Shown here one piece after another: positions 53,245 to 61,370 of a DNA stretch of 64,000 bases (positions are counted from its first letter, which is position 1; each line of letters opens with the position of its first letter). The DNA is from JADZAI01 sp046348585 (GTDB lineage Bacteria > Pseudomonadota > Alphaproteobacteria > Micropepsales > Micropepsaceae): positions 186,001-250,000 of the forward strand of contig JAXMDZ010000001.1 in assembly GCA_046348585.1 (NCBI GenBank), given 5' to 3'. The notes beneath the pieces were generated by a model, which was given only the letters and a program-made list of their open reading frames with translations, had not been told where the DNA came from and made no database searches. Made by a program: the position numbers and the translations under genes.

Positions 53245-54240
53245 TCAAACCCGCCCGGCGACCGCCGCGTAGAACGCCATGGTCCTGGCCGCCTGGGCCT
53301 CAGGATCGAAGGGCGAAAGGTCGTAGCTCTCGCGCCGCTGGCCCTTCGCCCGCTCGGCCGCGAGGATCGCCGCCAGCGCGGCGTGATCGCCCGGCGGGAA
53401 CAGATGGGCCGGCGGCGCGGGCACGAATTCGGCGAGGCTTTCGATGTTCGAGACCGCCATCGGCAGCCCGGCCTGCATCGCCTCCAGCACGGCGAGCGGC
53501 ACCTGCTCGAAGCGCGAGGGCAGCACGAAAAAGTCAAAGGCGCGGTAGAGCGCCGCCGCATCGGTGCGGTAGCCGAGCAGGCGGATCGCCGGATCGCCCG
53601 CCGCGAGGCGCTCCAGCTCCGCCCGCTCCGGCCCTTCTCCCGCGAGGACGAGCGTGGAATCGGCCATCCCCGCCGCTCGAAACGCCCGCACCAGCGTCTG
53701 CGGATCCTTGGAAGGGTGCAGCCGGCCTACGAATCCGACCACAAAAGTCCCCCCCCCAACCCCCAACCCCCGCCTGATCGCGGCGCGGGCGTCGGGGCCT
53801 GGATCGGCCATCGCCGGGGCCCAGTTCCAGAGGCGCACGACCTTGCCCCGGTAGTCGCGGATGCGCGCCGCCGCGCTGTCGGTGAGGGCGATGAGGCCGT
53901 CGAGCCTTGCGTGCTGCTTCGGCTTGTAGCCGACATGCAGCGTCGCGACGGCGGGCGGGCGTCCAGCGATCGCCCCCAGCGCCTTGCAGGCGGCGCTGAG
54001 ATGGGCGTGCGCGATGTCGGGTTTCAGCGCGGCGAGAAGGCGCTTGAGGCGCAACCGCCGCGCGAACCATGGCAGGCGATGCACCGTGATGCCGGGCGCG
54101 AGGATTTCCTGAATCCGGGCGCGCGGATCGACGGCGATGTGAACCTCGTGACCCATTTGGCGCTGGAGTCGCGCCAGATCGGCGGCATATCTTTCCGAGC
54201 CGAACAGCGAGCGGGTGAAGACGCAGTGCAGGATGCGCAT
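53245..54240 (-). CDS. GT4-type glycosyltransferase with an internal G-tract
   Basis: The 331-residue enzyme from ATG 54240 (AGAGGGGA upstream) has the GT-B fold of family 4: SLFGSERYAADLARLQRQMGHEV, VVGFVGRLHPSKDPQTLVRAF, and the nucleotide-sugar ExxE-like EQVPLAVLEAMQAGLP. It transfers a sugar to a surface glycan or lipid. The coding strand contains G5-TT-G5-TT-G9 at 53749-53771, in the linker between lobes. The frame is currently open. Confidence 0.83.
   Translation of the reverse strand: MRILHCVFTRSLFGSERYAADLARLQRQMGHEVHIAVDPRARIQEILAPGITVHRLPWFARRLRLKRLLAALKPDIAHAHLSAACKALGAIAGRPPAVATLHVGYKPKQHARLDGLIALTDSAAARIRDYRGKVVRLWNWAPAMADPGPDARAAIRRGLGVGGGTFVVGFVGRLHPSKDPQTLVRAFRAAGMADSTLVLAGEGPERAELERLAAGDPAIRLLGYRTDAAALYRAFDFFVLPSRFEQVPLAVLEAMQAGLPMAVSNIESLAEFVPAPPAHLFPPGDHAALAAILAAERAKGQRRESYDLSPFDPEAQAARTMAFYAAVAGRV
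53749..53771 (-). repeat. Poly-G tract G5-TT-G5-TT-G9 in a glycosyltransferase gene
   Basis: On the coding strand, runs of 5, 5 and 9 G separated by TT lie in frame in codons about 157-164. They can slip during replication and could form a G-quadruplex. Confidence 0.75.
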
Positions 54241-54339
54241 GGCGTCCCCTCTAGCCGCCTTCGGCCGGGCGGGAAAGCGCCCCCCCAATTACGCCGCAAT
54301 CGGCGGCGAGGCTGAGAGCGAACAGGGACGGAGCGCACG

Positions 54340-54762
54340 ATGATGGAAACAATGACTTCGTGGATCGTCGGCATCCTGATGCTCGCCCTGCCGTCGAGCT
54401 GGACCGCCGCGACGCCCGCCGCCTGCCAGCAGGTCTCGGTCGAGGGCGCAGCGCCTGGCACGATGAGCGAGGAATGCAGCGCCGTCTTCACCAGCGGCAG
54501 CGCCGAGCTGACCGTCATCGTCTGGCAGCCGGTGGTGGCGCGCGACGGCGGGCCGATGGTGTCGGTCGAGGATTCCAAGGGGCGGCTGCTGGGCAAGGAT
54601 GTAGTCGTCAGCCGCACCAGCGCCTTCATGGGGCTGGAGCAGGAAGTGCTGACCACCTCGCTGGAACTGATGAAGCCGCAGGCGCAGATCCTCATCTACG
54701 CCAAGAACATGAGCCCCGAGGATTTCCAGCACGCGCTCGACGGCGTTTCGCTCGCCGAGTGA
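54340..54762 (+). CDS. Secreted protein of unknown function
   Basis: The 140-residue product from ATG 54340 (or 54343) has a signal peptide (SWIVGILMLALPSSWTAATPA) and a mature domain with two Cys (AACQQ, EECSA). Strands around ELTVIVWQPVV and VVVSRTSAF suggest a beta-rich fold. Not recognised. It is the only plus-strand gene within the sdhA-sdhB interval and converges on the next gene (4-base gap). Confidence 0.6.
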   Translation: MMETMTSWIVGILMLALPSSWTAATPAACQQVSVEGAAPGTMSEECSAVFTSGSAELTVIVWQPVVARDGGPMVSVEDSKGRLLGKDVVVSRTSAFMGLEQEVLTTSLELMKPQAQILIYAKNMSPEDFQHALDGVSLAE

Positions 54763-54766
54763 GGCG

Positions 54767-55294
54767 TCAGAGCGGGCGCAGATAGTTGAGCACGGTCGAA
54801 AGGCCGCGCAGATTTTTCTCGTAGGCGATGGGTTCGCCCGTACAGGTGACCGAGGCGAGCTTGCCCGGCGCCTGGACCAGCAGGACGCCGAACTTGGCGA
54901 GCGGGTGGCCGGGATAGGTGATCGTGCCGCGCGCCCAGGGCGCGTCGAACTGCTCAAGTCTGGTGATGCCGGAAGTCTCGATGACGCCTTCGGCCCCGCC
55001 GCGGAAGAACTGGTCCCGCCAGACCTCGGCCGTATAGACCTGCATCGAGGCGTTGACCGCGTCCTGCGACATCGAGGCGGTGGCCGAGACCGGCTGCGCC
55101 GTGATGGTGCAGCTGACCGAGCCGTCGGGGCTGGAGGTGGTGAGGCCGCCGGACGGGTCGGACCAGCCTTCGGGGATCAGCGTGGAAAAGCCGCGGGCCT
55201 GATCCTGATAGAGACGGCCTTCGGCGGCGATGGCGGGCGCGGCCAGAGCGGCGGCGATGGCGAGCGTGGCGGCGGCGAGGCGGCTGACGGTCAT
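54767..55294 (-). CDS. Secreted protein of unknown function
   Basis: The 175-residue product has a clear signal peptide (MTVSRLAAATLAIAAALAAPAIAAEG). The mature chain reads RLYQDQARGFSTLIPEGWSDP, a pattern of small secreted domains that begin with an amphipathic strand and a helix (PsbP/DUF1795-like), but the similarity is too weak for a family call. Two Cys (VSCTIT, VTCTGE) could pair. It is transcribed toward the convergent plus-strand gene. Confidence 0.62.
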   Translation of the reverse strand: MTVSRLAAATLAIAAALAAPAIAAEGRLYQDQARGFSTLIPEGWSDPSGGLTTSSPDGSVSCTITAQPVSATASMSQDAVNASMQVYTAEVWRDQFFRGGAEGVIETSGITRLEQFDAPWARGTITYPGHPLAKFGVLLVQAPGKLASVTCTGEPIAYEKNLRGLSTVLNYLRPL

Positions 55295-55385
55295 GGCTCC
55301 TCCGGGCCGCTCTCGATCCCGGCGGCTTCGCAGATCAGCCTAGCGCACAAAAACGGGCGAAATGAAGCCGGCGGTGCGGCGGCGG

Positions 55386-56243
55386 TCAGGGCTTGATGCC
55401 GATGACGAAGACGCTGACGCTGGCGGGCGAGGGATCGACATGGTCCTTGCCGGCGGCCCGCCAGCTGCGTTCGTCGGAGGGATAGCTCGCCCACAGAAGA
55501 TTGCCCGCGCCGTGCCAGTTGGTGCGCGCGCCGCCGCCGGACAGCGTCCACTCCTCCGGCAGGGTTTCCCCCTTCGCCGGATGCGGTTTGACGGACGACA
55601 CCGAGGTCTGGACGAACGTCTTGGGCGCCTGCCCGTTGCGCGCCCTGATGCCGATCGCATAGGCGGTGATGGTCGCGGGATCGGAAGCCCCGTGGTCCTT
55701 CGAGCGCGCCTCCCAGACCGTGTCGGTCGCCGGGAAGCTGGCGGTCAGGAGATTGCCCGCGCCCGTCCAGTTCACCCGCGCGCCGCCGCAGGTCATCGCA
55801 TAGCCGTCCCGCACGCGGACCTGCGCCATGGGATGGGCCGCCGTCTCGCCGGTCGCCTGCTCGACCGCGACATCCCATTCGTTCTTGGGATCGTAGAGGA
55901 GGATCGCGTAGGCGACGACACGCTGCTCGTCCGATACCTGGTGCGCCTTGGACTGGGCGCGCCAGCAATTGCCTTCCGGGTAGGACGCGGTCAGCAGACC
56001 GCCGGCGACATCTGCATGGACCTCGGCGCCGCCGCCGATCACCTTCCATCCCGGCATGGCGCAGGCCTGCGCCTCGGAGAGGTCGCCCGCAATGCCCGAC
56101 TCGCTGACGATCTTGATCTTGATCGGCGGCATGGCCGCGCCGCGGCCGACGGGCGGCGTTCGCCCTTCCGCCAGCGCGAGCGGCAAGGCGGCGAGAGCCG
56201 ACGTCAGGACAAGGGCCGTGGCGGCGAGGGTGCTCCGGTTCAC
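55386..56243 (-). CDS. Secreted protein with three tandem 82-84 residue modules
   Basis: The 285-residue protein has a signal peptide and three repeats starting near residues 65, 147 and 231. Each has a GGGA-like turn (CGGA in the second), the strand LLTASYP/LLTASFP/LLWASYP (83, 165, 249), a tryptophan (94, 177, 261) and a hydrophobic end AYAI/FVIGI. The modules may bind a ligand or glycan. Cysteines occur in the first two modules only. I recognise no named family. It lies in the interval separating sdhA and sdhB. Confidence 0.68.
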   Translation of the reverse strand: MNRSTLAATALVLTSALAALPLALAEGRTPPVGRGAAMPPIKIKIVSESGIAGDLSEAQACAMPGWKVIGGGAEVHADVAGGLLTASYPEGNCWRAQSKAHQVSDEQRVVAYAILLYDPKNEWDVAVEQATGETAAHPMAQVRVRDGYAMTCGGARVNWTGAGNLLTASFPATDTVWEARSKDHGASDPATITAYAIGIRARNGQAPKTFVQTSVSSVKPHPAKGETLPEEWTLSGGGARTNWHGAGNLLWASYPSDERSWRAAGKDHVDPSPASVSVFVIGIKP

Positions 56244-56345
56244 GTGGACTCTCCTCCTCAGGGTGCGGAAGACTAGGCCGCCGCCGCGCGGCGGCGCGGT
56301 GCGGCGCGTCGCCGCAACCCTGGGGCTGCCCCCGTCGGCGAGCCG

Positions 56346-56708
56346 CTATCGAAAGAGGAGGTTCTTGAGCAGCGCATAGGCGATGCCCGCGAGAATGAGG
56401 ATGACCGCCGCATTGGTCGCCCGCTTGCCGGCCTCCTGCGTCGCCTCGGCGCGCGGCATCTCGCGGAAATAGTGAAGCCAGACGAAGACGCTGAGCCAGG
56501 CCGGCGCGAAGGCGAGCGCGCCCACGACGACGGGAAACGTTGCGCCGCTCATCGGCGGCAGCAGCCGCGCCTTTTCGTCCGCAAGGACGATCAGCACGAG
56601 CCAGGCGAGCCAGACGAGGAAGAAATCCATCCCCCTGGTGAAGGAGAACTCGTCCTTCGGGCCGTCCGGGCCGCCGCCCGTCGCCGGTGTCTTGCTGGTG
56701 TCGTTCAT
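56346..56708 (-). CDS. Small membrane protein of unknown function
   Basis: The 120-residue protein has a hydrophilic N-terminus and three predicted membrane helices (MDFFLVWLAWLVLIVLAD, FPVVVGALAFAPAWLSVFVWL, AAVILILAGIAYALLKNLLF). No motif is recognised. It follows sdhA by 76 bases on the same strand and might be cotranscribed with sdhCDA. Confidence 0.6.
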   Translation of the reverse strand: MNDTSKTPATGGGPDGPKDEFSFTRGMDFFLVWLAWLVLIVLADEKARLLPPMSGATFPVVVGALAFAPAWLSVFVWLHYFREMPRAEATQEAGKRATNAAVILILAGIAYALLKNLLFR

Positions 56709-56784
56709 GCGCCCCCCGAATGACGCGGGAGGCTAGCGCGCCGATGCTTCAGATATGCGACGGCGGGCCGGGGCGTCCGCCGCG

Positions 56785-58569
56785 TCAGTACACGCGCGCC
56801 TTGGGGGCGATATACGCGATGTCGTTGGTCATCGTGTATTCGTGGACCGGGCGGTAGTCGATCGTGACCTTCCCCTTGTCGTCGATCCAGGCGAGCGTGT
56901 GCTTCATCCATTCCGCGTCGTTGCGCTCGGCGAAGTCTTCGCGGGCATGGGCGCCGCGCGATTCCTTGCGGTTCTCGGCCGAGGTCATGGTGACGACCGC
57001 CTGCGAGATGAGGTTGTCGTATTCCAGGCTCTCCATCAGGTCGGAGTTCCAGACCATCGAGCGGTCGGTGACCGCGATGTCGGCGGAGCCCGCGAAGACC
57101 TGGCCGATCTTCGCGACGCCTTCCTTCAGCACGTCGCCGGTGCGGTAGACGGCGCAGTTCGACTGCATGGTCTTCTGCATCTGCAGACGTAGCTGCGCGG
57201 TCGGCGTGCCGCCCTTGGCGTTGCGGAAGCGGTCGAGACGGGCGAGCGCGGCGTCGCCGGCATCCTTGGGCAGATCGCCATGGCGGCTGCCGGGTTTGAG
57301 CGTTTCGGCGCAGCGCAGGCCCGCCGCGCGGCCGAACACCACAAGGTCGGTCAGCGAGTTCGAGCCGAGGCGGTTGGCGCCGTGCACCGAGACGCAGGCC
57401 GCCTCGCCGATCGCCATCAGGCCCGGCACCACGGCGTCGGGATTGCCGCCCGCCTTGGTCAGCACCTCGCCGTGATAATTCGTCGGGATGCCGCCCATAT
57501 TGTAGTGGACGGTCGGCAGGACCGGGATCGGCTCCTTCGTCACGTCGACATTGGCGAAGATCTTGGCGCTTTCCGAAATGCCGGGCAGGCGCTCGTGCAC
57601 GATCTTGGGGTCGAGATGGTCGATGTGGAGATGGATCCACTCGCCGTGCGGGCCGCAGCCGCGCCCTTCGCGGATCTCCATCGTCATGGCGCGGCTGACC
57701 ACGTCGCGCGAGGCGAGATCCTTCACGCTCGGCGCATAGCGCTCCATGAAGCGCTCGCCCGCCTTGTTGGTGAGATAACCGCCCTCGCCTCGCACGCCTT
57801 CGGTGATCAGGCAGCCCGCGCCGTAGATGCCGGTCGGGTGGAACTGCACGAACTCCATGTCCTGCAGCGGCAGCCCGGCGCGCAGCACCATCGCGTTGCC
57901 GTCGCCGGTGCAGGTATGGGCCGAGGTGCAGCTGAAATAGGCGCGGCCGTAGCCGCCGGTCGCCAGGATCACCTGATGGGCGCGGAAGCGGTGGATCGAG
58001 CCGTCCTCAAGGCACCAGGCGAGGAAGCCGCGGCAGCGCCCGTCCTCCATGATGAGGTCGAGGGCGAAATACTCGATGAAGAACTGCACCTTGTTGCGCA
58101 CGCACTGGCCGTAGAGCGTGTGCAGGATGGCGTGGCCGGTGCGGTCGGCGGCGGCGCAGGTGCGCTGCTGCGGCGACTGGCCGTAATTCTTGGTCATGCC
58201 GCCGAAGGCGCGCTGGTAGATCTTGCCTTCCTCGGTGCGGCTGAACGGCACGCCCCAGTGTTCCAGCTCGTAAACGGCGTCGGGCGCGTTGCGGCACAGA
58301 TATTCGATCGCGTCCTGGTCGCCCAGCCAGTCGGCGCCCTTCACCGTGTCGTACATGTGCCAGCGCCAGTCGTCCTCGCCCATATTGCCGAGGCTGGCCG
58401 AGATGCCGCCCTGGGCGGCGACGGTGTGGCTGCGGGTCGGGAAGACCTTGGTGACGCAGGCCGTCTTCAGCCCCGCCTGGGCGGCCCCGAGCGTGGCGCG
58501 CAGACCCGCGCCGCCGGCCCCGACGACCACGACGTCATAGGTATGATCGATGATCTTGTATGCGGACAT
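56785..58569 (-). CDS. sdhA: Succinate dehydrogenase flavoprotein subunit
   Basis: The 594-residue subunit has the FAD-binding VVVVGAGGAGLRATL, the FAD-linked histidine His48 in RSHTVAAQGG, GYGRAYFSCTSAHTCTGDG and the active-site HPTGIYGAG and ITEGVRGEGG. It oxidises succinate to fumarate. The ATG at 58569 matches the family N-terminus. It is 5 bases downstream of sdhD; sdhB is not adjacent. Confidence 0.97.
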   Translation of the reverse strand: MSAYKIIDHTYDVVVVGAGGAGLRATLGAAQAGLKTACVTKVFPTRSHTVAAQGGISASLGNMGEDDWRWHMYDTVKGADWLGDQDAIEYLCRNAPDAVYELEHWGVPFSRTEEGKIYQRAFGGMTKNYGQSPQQRTCAAADRTGHAILHTLYGQCVRNKVQFFIEYFALDLIMEDGRCRGFLAWCLEDGSIHRFRAHQVILATGGYGRAYFSCTSAHTCTGDGNAMVLRAGLPLQDMEFVQFHPTGIYGAGCLITEGVRGEGGYLTNKAGERFMERYAPSVKDLASRDVVSRAMTMEIREGRGCGPHGEWIHLHIDHLDPKIVHERLPGISESAKIFANVDVTKEPIPVLPTVHYNMGGIPTNYHGEVLTKAGGNPDAVVPGLMAIGEAACVSVHGANRLGSNSLTDLVVFGRAAGLRCAETLKPGSRHGDLPKDAGDAALARLDRFRNAKGGTPTAQLRLQMQKTMQSNCAVYRTGDVLKEGVAKIGQVFAGSADIAVTDRSMVWNSDLMESLEYDNLISQAVVTMTSAENRKESRGAHAREDFAERNDAEWMKHTLAWIDDKGKVTIDYRPVHEYTMTNDIAYIAPKARVY

Positions 58570-58574
58570 GGGGT

Positions 58575-58964
58575 TCAGAGGGCCAGTTTCAGAACGGCGA
58601 TGACGAGCGCGACGGCGAGCGCCGCGCCGGCGAATTTGACGAGCACCAGCGAGGCGATCTTCAGCCCCTCGGCGTGGACATAGTCCTCGATCACCACCTG
58701 CAGGCCGAGCGTGAAGTGCCAGACCCCGGCGAGCACGAAGAGCAGCATCAGCCCGGCATTGACCGGATGCGACAGGAAGGCGGCGGCGGCGGCGTAGTCG
58801 GCTCCCGCATGGGCGGCGACCGCCCACACGAACCACAGCGCCAGCGGCACCAGCGCGAGCGCGGTCAGGCGCTGGGCGATGAAATGTTCGGTGCCGCGCT
58901 TGGCGGCGCCGAGGCCGCGCACCTTGCCGAGCGGCGTGCGGAGCGAGGATTTCGGCGCGGCCAT
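58575..58964 (-). CDS. sdhD: Succinate dehydrogenase membrane anchor subunit
   Basis: The 129-residue protein has three predicted membrane helices and the conserved LRTPLGKVRGLGAAKRGTEHF region; HFTLGLQVVIEDYVH carries the heme and quinone-site residues. It anchors the SdhAB dimer and contributes to ubiquinone reduction. It overlaps the sdhC stop by one base. Confidence 0.92.
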   Translation of the reverse strand: MAAPKSSLRTPLGKVRGLGAAKRGTEHFIAQRLTALALVPLALWFVWAVAAHAGADYAAAAAFLSHPVNAGLMLLFVLAGVWHFTLGLQVVIEDYVHAEGLKIASLVLVKFAGAALAVALVIAVLKLAL

Positions 58965-59380
58965 CAGAACGCCCCCATGGAATGGTAGGCGAGCGCCCAG
59001 ATCGCCAGCGTCAGGATCACCGCGAGCGCGATGACCAGCGTGCCGGTGCGCTCGGCGCGCGACTTCTCGTAGCCGTAGCCGGCGTCCCAGGCGAGGTGCC
59101 GGATGCCGTTAAGCAGGTGATAGACGAGCGCCGCGGTGAAGCCGAAGAGCACGACGCGCCCGGCCCAGTGCCCGGCCGCCGCCAGGAACATGGCGTAGGC
59201 CTCAGGCCCCGCCGCCGCGGCGATCAGCCACCAGGCGACCAGCAGCAGGCCGAGGCCGAGGCCGACGCCGCTGATCCGGTGCAGGATCGAGGTCAGCATC
59301 GTCACCGGCCAGCGATAGATCTGGAGGTGCGGCGAGAGGGGCCGCTCGGGGCGGCGTGCGGACGCGGCGGCGTCGGCCAT
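58964..59380 (-). CDS. sdhC: Succinate dehydrogenase cytochrome b556 subunit
   Basis: The 138-residue subunit has RPLSPHLQIYRWPVTMLTSILHRISG, the quinone-site segment, and HLLNGIRHLAWD with the heme-ligand histidine. Three membrane helices are visible. It is the first gene of sdhCDA; the ATG at 59380 is 40 bases from the -10 of a strong promoter. Confidence 0.94.
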   Translation of the reverse strand: MADAAASARRPERPLSPHLQIYRWPVTMLTSILHRISGVGLGLGLLLVAWWLIAAAAGPEAYAMFLAAAGHWAGRVVLFGFTAALVYHLLNGIRHLAWDAGYGYEKSRAERTGTLVIALAVILTLAIWALAYHSMGAF

Positions 59381-59419
59381 GGAAACCTGCTGGGAAAGAG
59401 TCGGCGGTCGAACGGCGCG

Positions 59420-59447
59420 AGTATAGGAATCGCGCCCCCCAAAGCAA
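59420..59447 (-). promoter_or_regulatory. sdhCDA promoter
   Basis: On the minus strand, TTGCTT (59447-59442), 16 bases, then TATACT (59425-59420). This is a near-consensus -10, and the spacing fits a sigma-70 promoter about 40 bases before sdhC. Confidence 0.6.
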
Positions 59448-59499
59448 CGCGCCCGTGCGGCCGGCGGCCGCGGCGCGCGCTGACGCTGCGTCGCCCTGC

Positions 59500-60753
59500 C
59501 TAGGGGACGGCGGGCGCGAAGCCGAGCGCCCCATAGCCGTAGATGTCGTCGCGGCCGGGCGCGCCCAGATCGACGGCGTCCGCCTTCAGGGCCGCGAGGG
59601 CCGCGTCCGCCGCGCCGGGCGTCAGTTCCCGATCGGGCACCGCCAGTGCGGCAAAGGCGGCGACCCTTGGGGCCGCGAACGAGGTTCCGCTCTCCGCCTC
59701 CACGCCGCCGCCGAGCCGCGCCGCCGGGACGCCGACCCCGGCCGCCGCGAAGGCGACCTGAGGGCCGCGCTGGGCGTCGACCGCGACCGCCCCCGCCGCG
59801 TCGATGGCGGTGACGCCGAGCACCCCCGGATAGGCGGCCGGATAGGCGGGCGGCGCGGCCGGCCCGCCATTGCCGACGGCGGCGACCACCACCCCGCCGC
59901 GCGCCGTGAATTCGGCGACCGCGAGAGCGAGAATGAGATTGGGCGGACCGGCGAGGCTGATCGAGACGACCGGCACGTCGCGGTCGGCCATCCACGCGAA
60001 CGCCGCGGCGATCGCCTCGGCCGAGCCGCCGCCGCTGTCGCCGCAGAACACGTCGGCGAGATAGAGCCTTGCCTCCGGCGCAGACGCCGCCAGCACCGAA
60101 AGAACCGCGGTGCCGTGACGGCTGGGCAAGGGATCGCCGCCGAAGCCGCGATCGCGCACCCGCCGCCCGGCGAACGCGGCATGGGTCAGATCGGCGCCCG
60201 CGTCGATGACGCCGACGCGGCAGTCCTCGCAGGGCGCGGCGGGCGGCGGCGCGGCGGGCGGCCCCGCCGAAGCGCCGCCCGAAGGTTCGTAGATATGGTT
60301 GTAGTCGTAGAGGCCCTCCGGGTCGGCGCTCCGCAGCCGTTCGATCAGCGGGCCGAGCGGCGCATCGTCGGGCGTCCGCAGCACCAGCACCTCCGCGCCA
60401 CCGATCCGCAGGCGGCGGGCGATGTCGATCTCCATCCGGTCCAGCAGCGGGCCGATATCGGCCGAGGGACGCGCCAGAATCTCGCCCCGCCGCACCGCGA
60501 AGCCCTGCGGGTCGGTGTCGAGCGCGGCGGCGCGGGCGGCCGGTTCGGTCAGGCGGCCGGCGACGTCGCGCACCCCGGCCAACGCCTCGCGGGCGAGGCG
60601 GCGCACCGTCTCGAGCGCCGTTCCGGCCGTCTCGCCCGGGCGGCCGAGCGGCAGGGGCAAAGCCGGCAGCGGCGGGCCGACCGGCAGGTCCAGCGCGGAA
60701 GCGCCGGAAACGGTCATCGCCGCCAGCGCCAGCCAGACCAATCCTTTGCGCAT
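59500..60753 (-). CDS. S8 (subtilisin-family) serine peptidase
   Basis: The start is uncertain: ATG at 60753 has CGGAA upstream and opens a signal peptide (MRKGLVWLALAAMTVSGASA); ATGs at 60759 and 60777 are alternatives. The 417-residue enzyme has the S8 triad: Asp in VGVIDAGAD, His in SRHGTAVLSV, and Ser in ESGTSFAAP, with the oxyanion-hole Asn in VGNGGPAAPP. It is exported. It is divergent from the ECF sigma gene and has a matching ECF-type promoter. Confidence 0.86.
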   Translation of the reverse strand: MRKGLVWLALAAMTVSGASALDLPVGPPLPALPLPLGRPGETAGTALETVRRLAREALAGVRDVAGRLTEPAARAAALDTDPQGFAVRRGEILARPSADIGPLLDRMEIDIARRLRIGGAEVLVLRTPDDAPLGPLIERLRSADPEGLYDYNHIYEPSGGASAGPPAAPPPAAPCEDCRVGVIDAGADLTHAAFAGRRVRDRGFGGDPLPSRHGTAVLSVLAASAPEARLYLADVFCGDSGGGSAEAIAAAFAWMADRDVPVVSISLAGPPNLILALAVAEFTARGGVVVAAVGNGGPAAPPAYPAAYPGVLGVTAIDAAGAVAVDAQRGPQVAFAAAGVGVPAARLGGGVEAESGTSFAAPRVAAFAALAVPDRELTPGAADAALAALKADAVDLGAPGRDDIYGYGALGFAPAVP

Positions 60754-60782
60754 CGCCATTCCGTCATCGGGTTCCATACCGC

Positions 60783-60811
60783 GACAACGCGCGGGAACGA
60801 GAAATCTTCCC
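60783..60811 (-). promoter_or_regulatory. ECF promoter of the S8 peptidase gene
   Basis: On the minus strand, GGGAAG (60811-60806), 16 bases, CGTTGTC (60789-60783). It has the same architecture as the two other copies at 60818 and 62107. Confidence 0.65.
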
Positions 60812-60817
60812 ACCACC

Positions 60818-60843
60818 GGGAAGAAAGACCAAGCTGGGCCGTT
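60818..60843 (+). promoter_or_regulatory. ECF autoregulatory promoter of the sigma gene
   Basis: GGGAAG (60818-60823), 16 bases, CGTT (60840-60843), only 8 bases before the ATG at 60852. The transcript may therefore be nearly leaderless. Its -35 is back to back with that of the peptidase promoter. Confidence 0.65.
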
Positions 60844-60851
60844 CTGGACAT

Positions 60852-61364
60852 ATGATGATGGCCGCCGCCGCACCTTTCGCCGCTGACGACCTGCTGCAGC
60901 TCCTGCCGCGGCTGACCCGGTTCGCGCGCGCGCTCACCCGCAACCGCGCCGACGCCGACGATCTGGTGCAGGACACGGTGGAGAAGGCGCTGAAGGCGGC
61001 GGCCCGCTTCCAGCCGGGAACCCGGCTGGACAGCTGGCTGTTCCGCATCGCCCGCAACGCCTGGATCGACGAGGCGCGCTCCCGGCGGGTGCGCGCGGCG
61101 GTGGCGAGCGATGCCGACCCGGCCGAAGCGCCCGCCGCTGAGGGCGAGGACGCCATGCAGGCGCGTCTCGCGCTCGGCGCGGTCGGGCGCGCCATGGAGG
61201 AGCTGCCCGACGAGCAGCGCGAGGTCGCGGCGCTCATCCTGGTGGACGGCGCGAGCTATCGCGAGGCGGCCGAAATTCTGGGTGTGCCGCAGGGCACGGT
61301 GACGAGCCGGCTGGCGCGAGCCCGCGCGGCGCTGATGCAGGCCGCCTATGGCGATGCGGCGTGA
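60852..61364 (+). CDS. ECF RNA polymerase sigma factor
   Basis: The 170-residue sigma factor has region 2 (RLTRFARALTRNRADADDLVQDTVEKAL) and region 4 (LPDEQREVAALILVDGASYREAAEILGVPQGTVTSRLARARAAL) with the typical helix-turn-helix. Regions 1 and 3 are absent, as in ECF factors. It lies 6 bases before its anti-sigma gene. Starts at 60852, 60855 and 60858 are all possible. The same GGGAAG-N16-CGTT promoter precedes it, its divergent neighbour and the gene at 62180. Confidence 0.93.
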   Translation: MMMAAAAPFAADDLLQLLPRLTRFARALTRNRADADDLVQDTVEKALKAAARFQPGTRLDSWLFRIARNAWIDEARSRRVRAAVASDADPAEAPAAEGEDAMQARLALGAVGRAMEELPDEQREVAALILVDGASYREAAEILGVPQGTVTSRLARARAALMQAAYGDAA

Positions 61365-61370
61365 GGAGCG

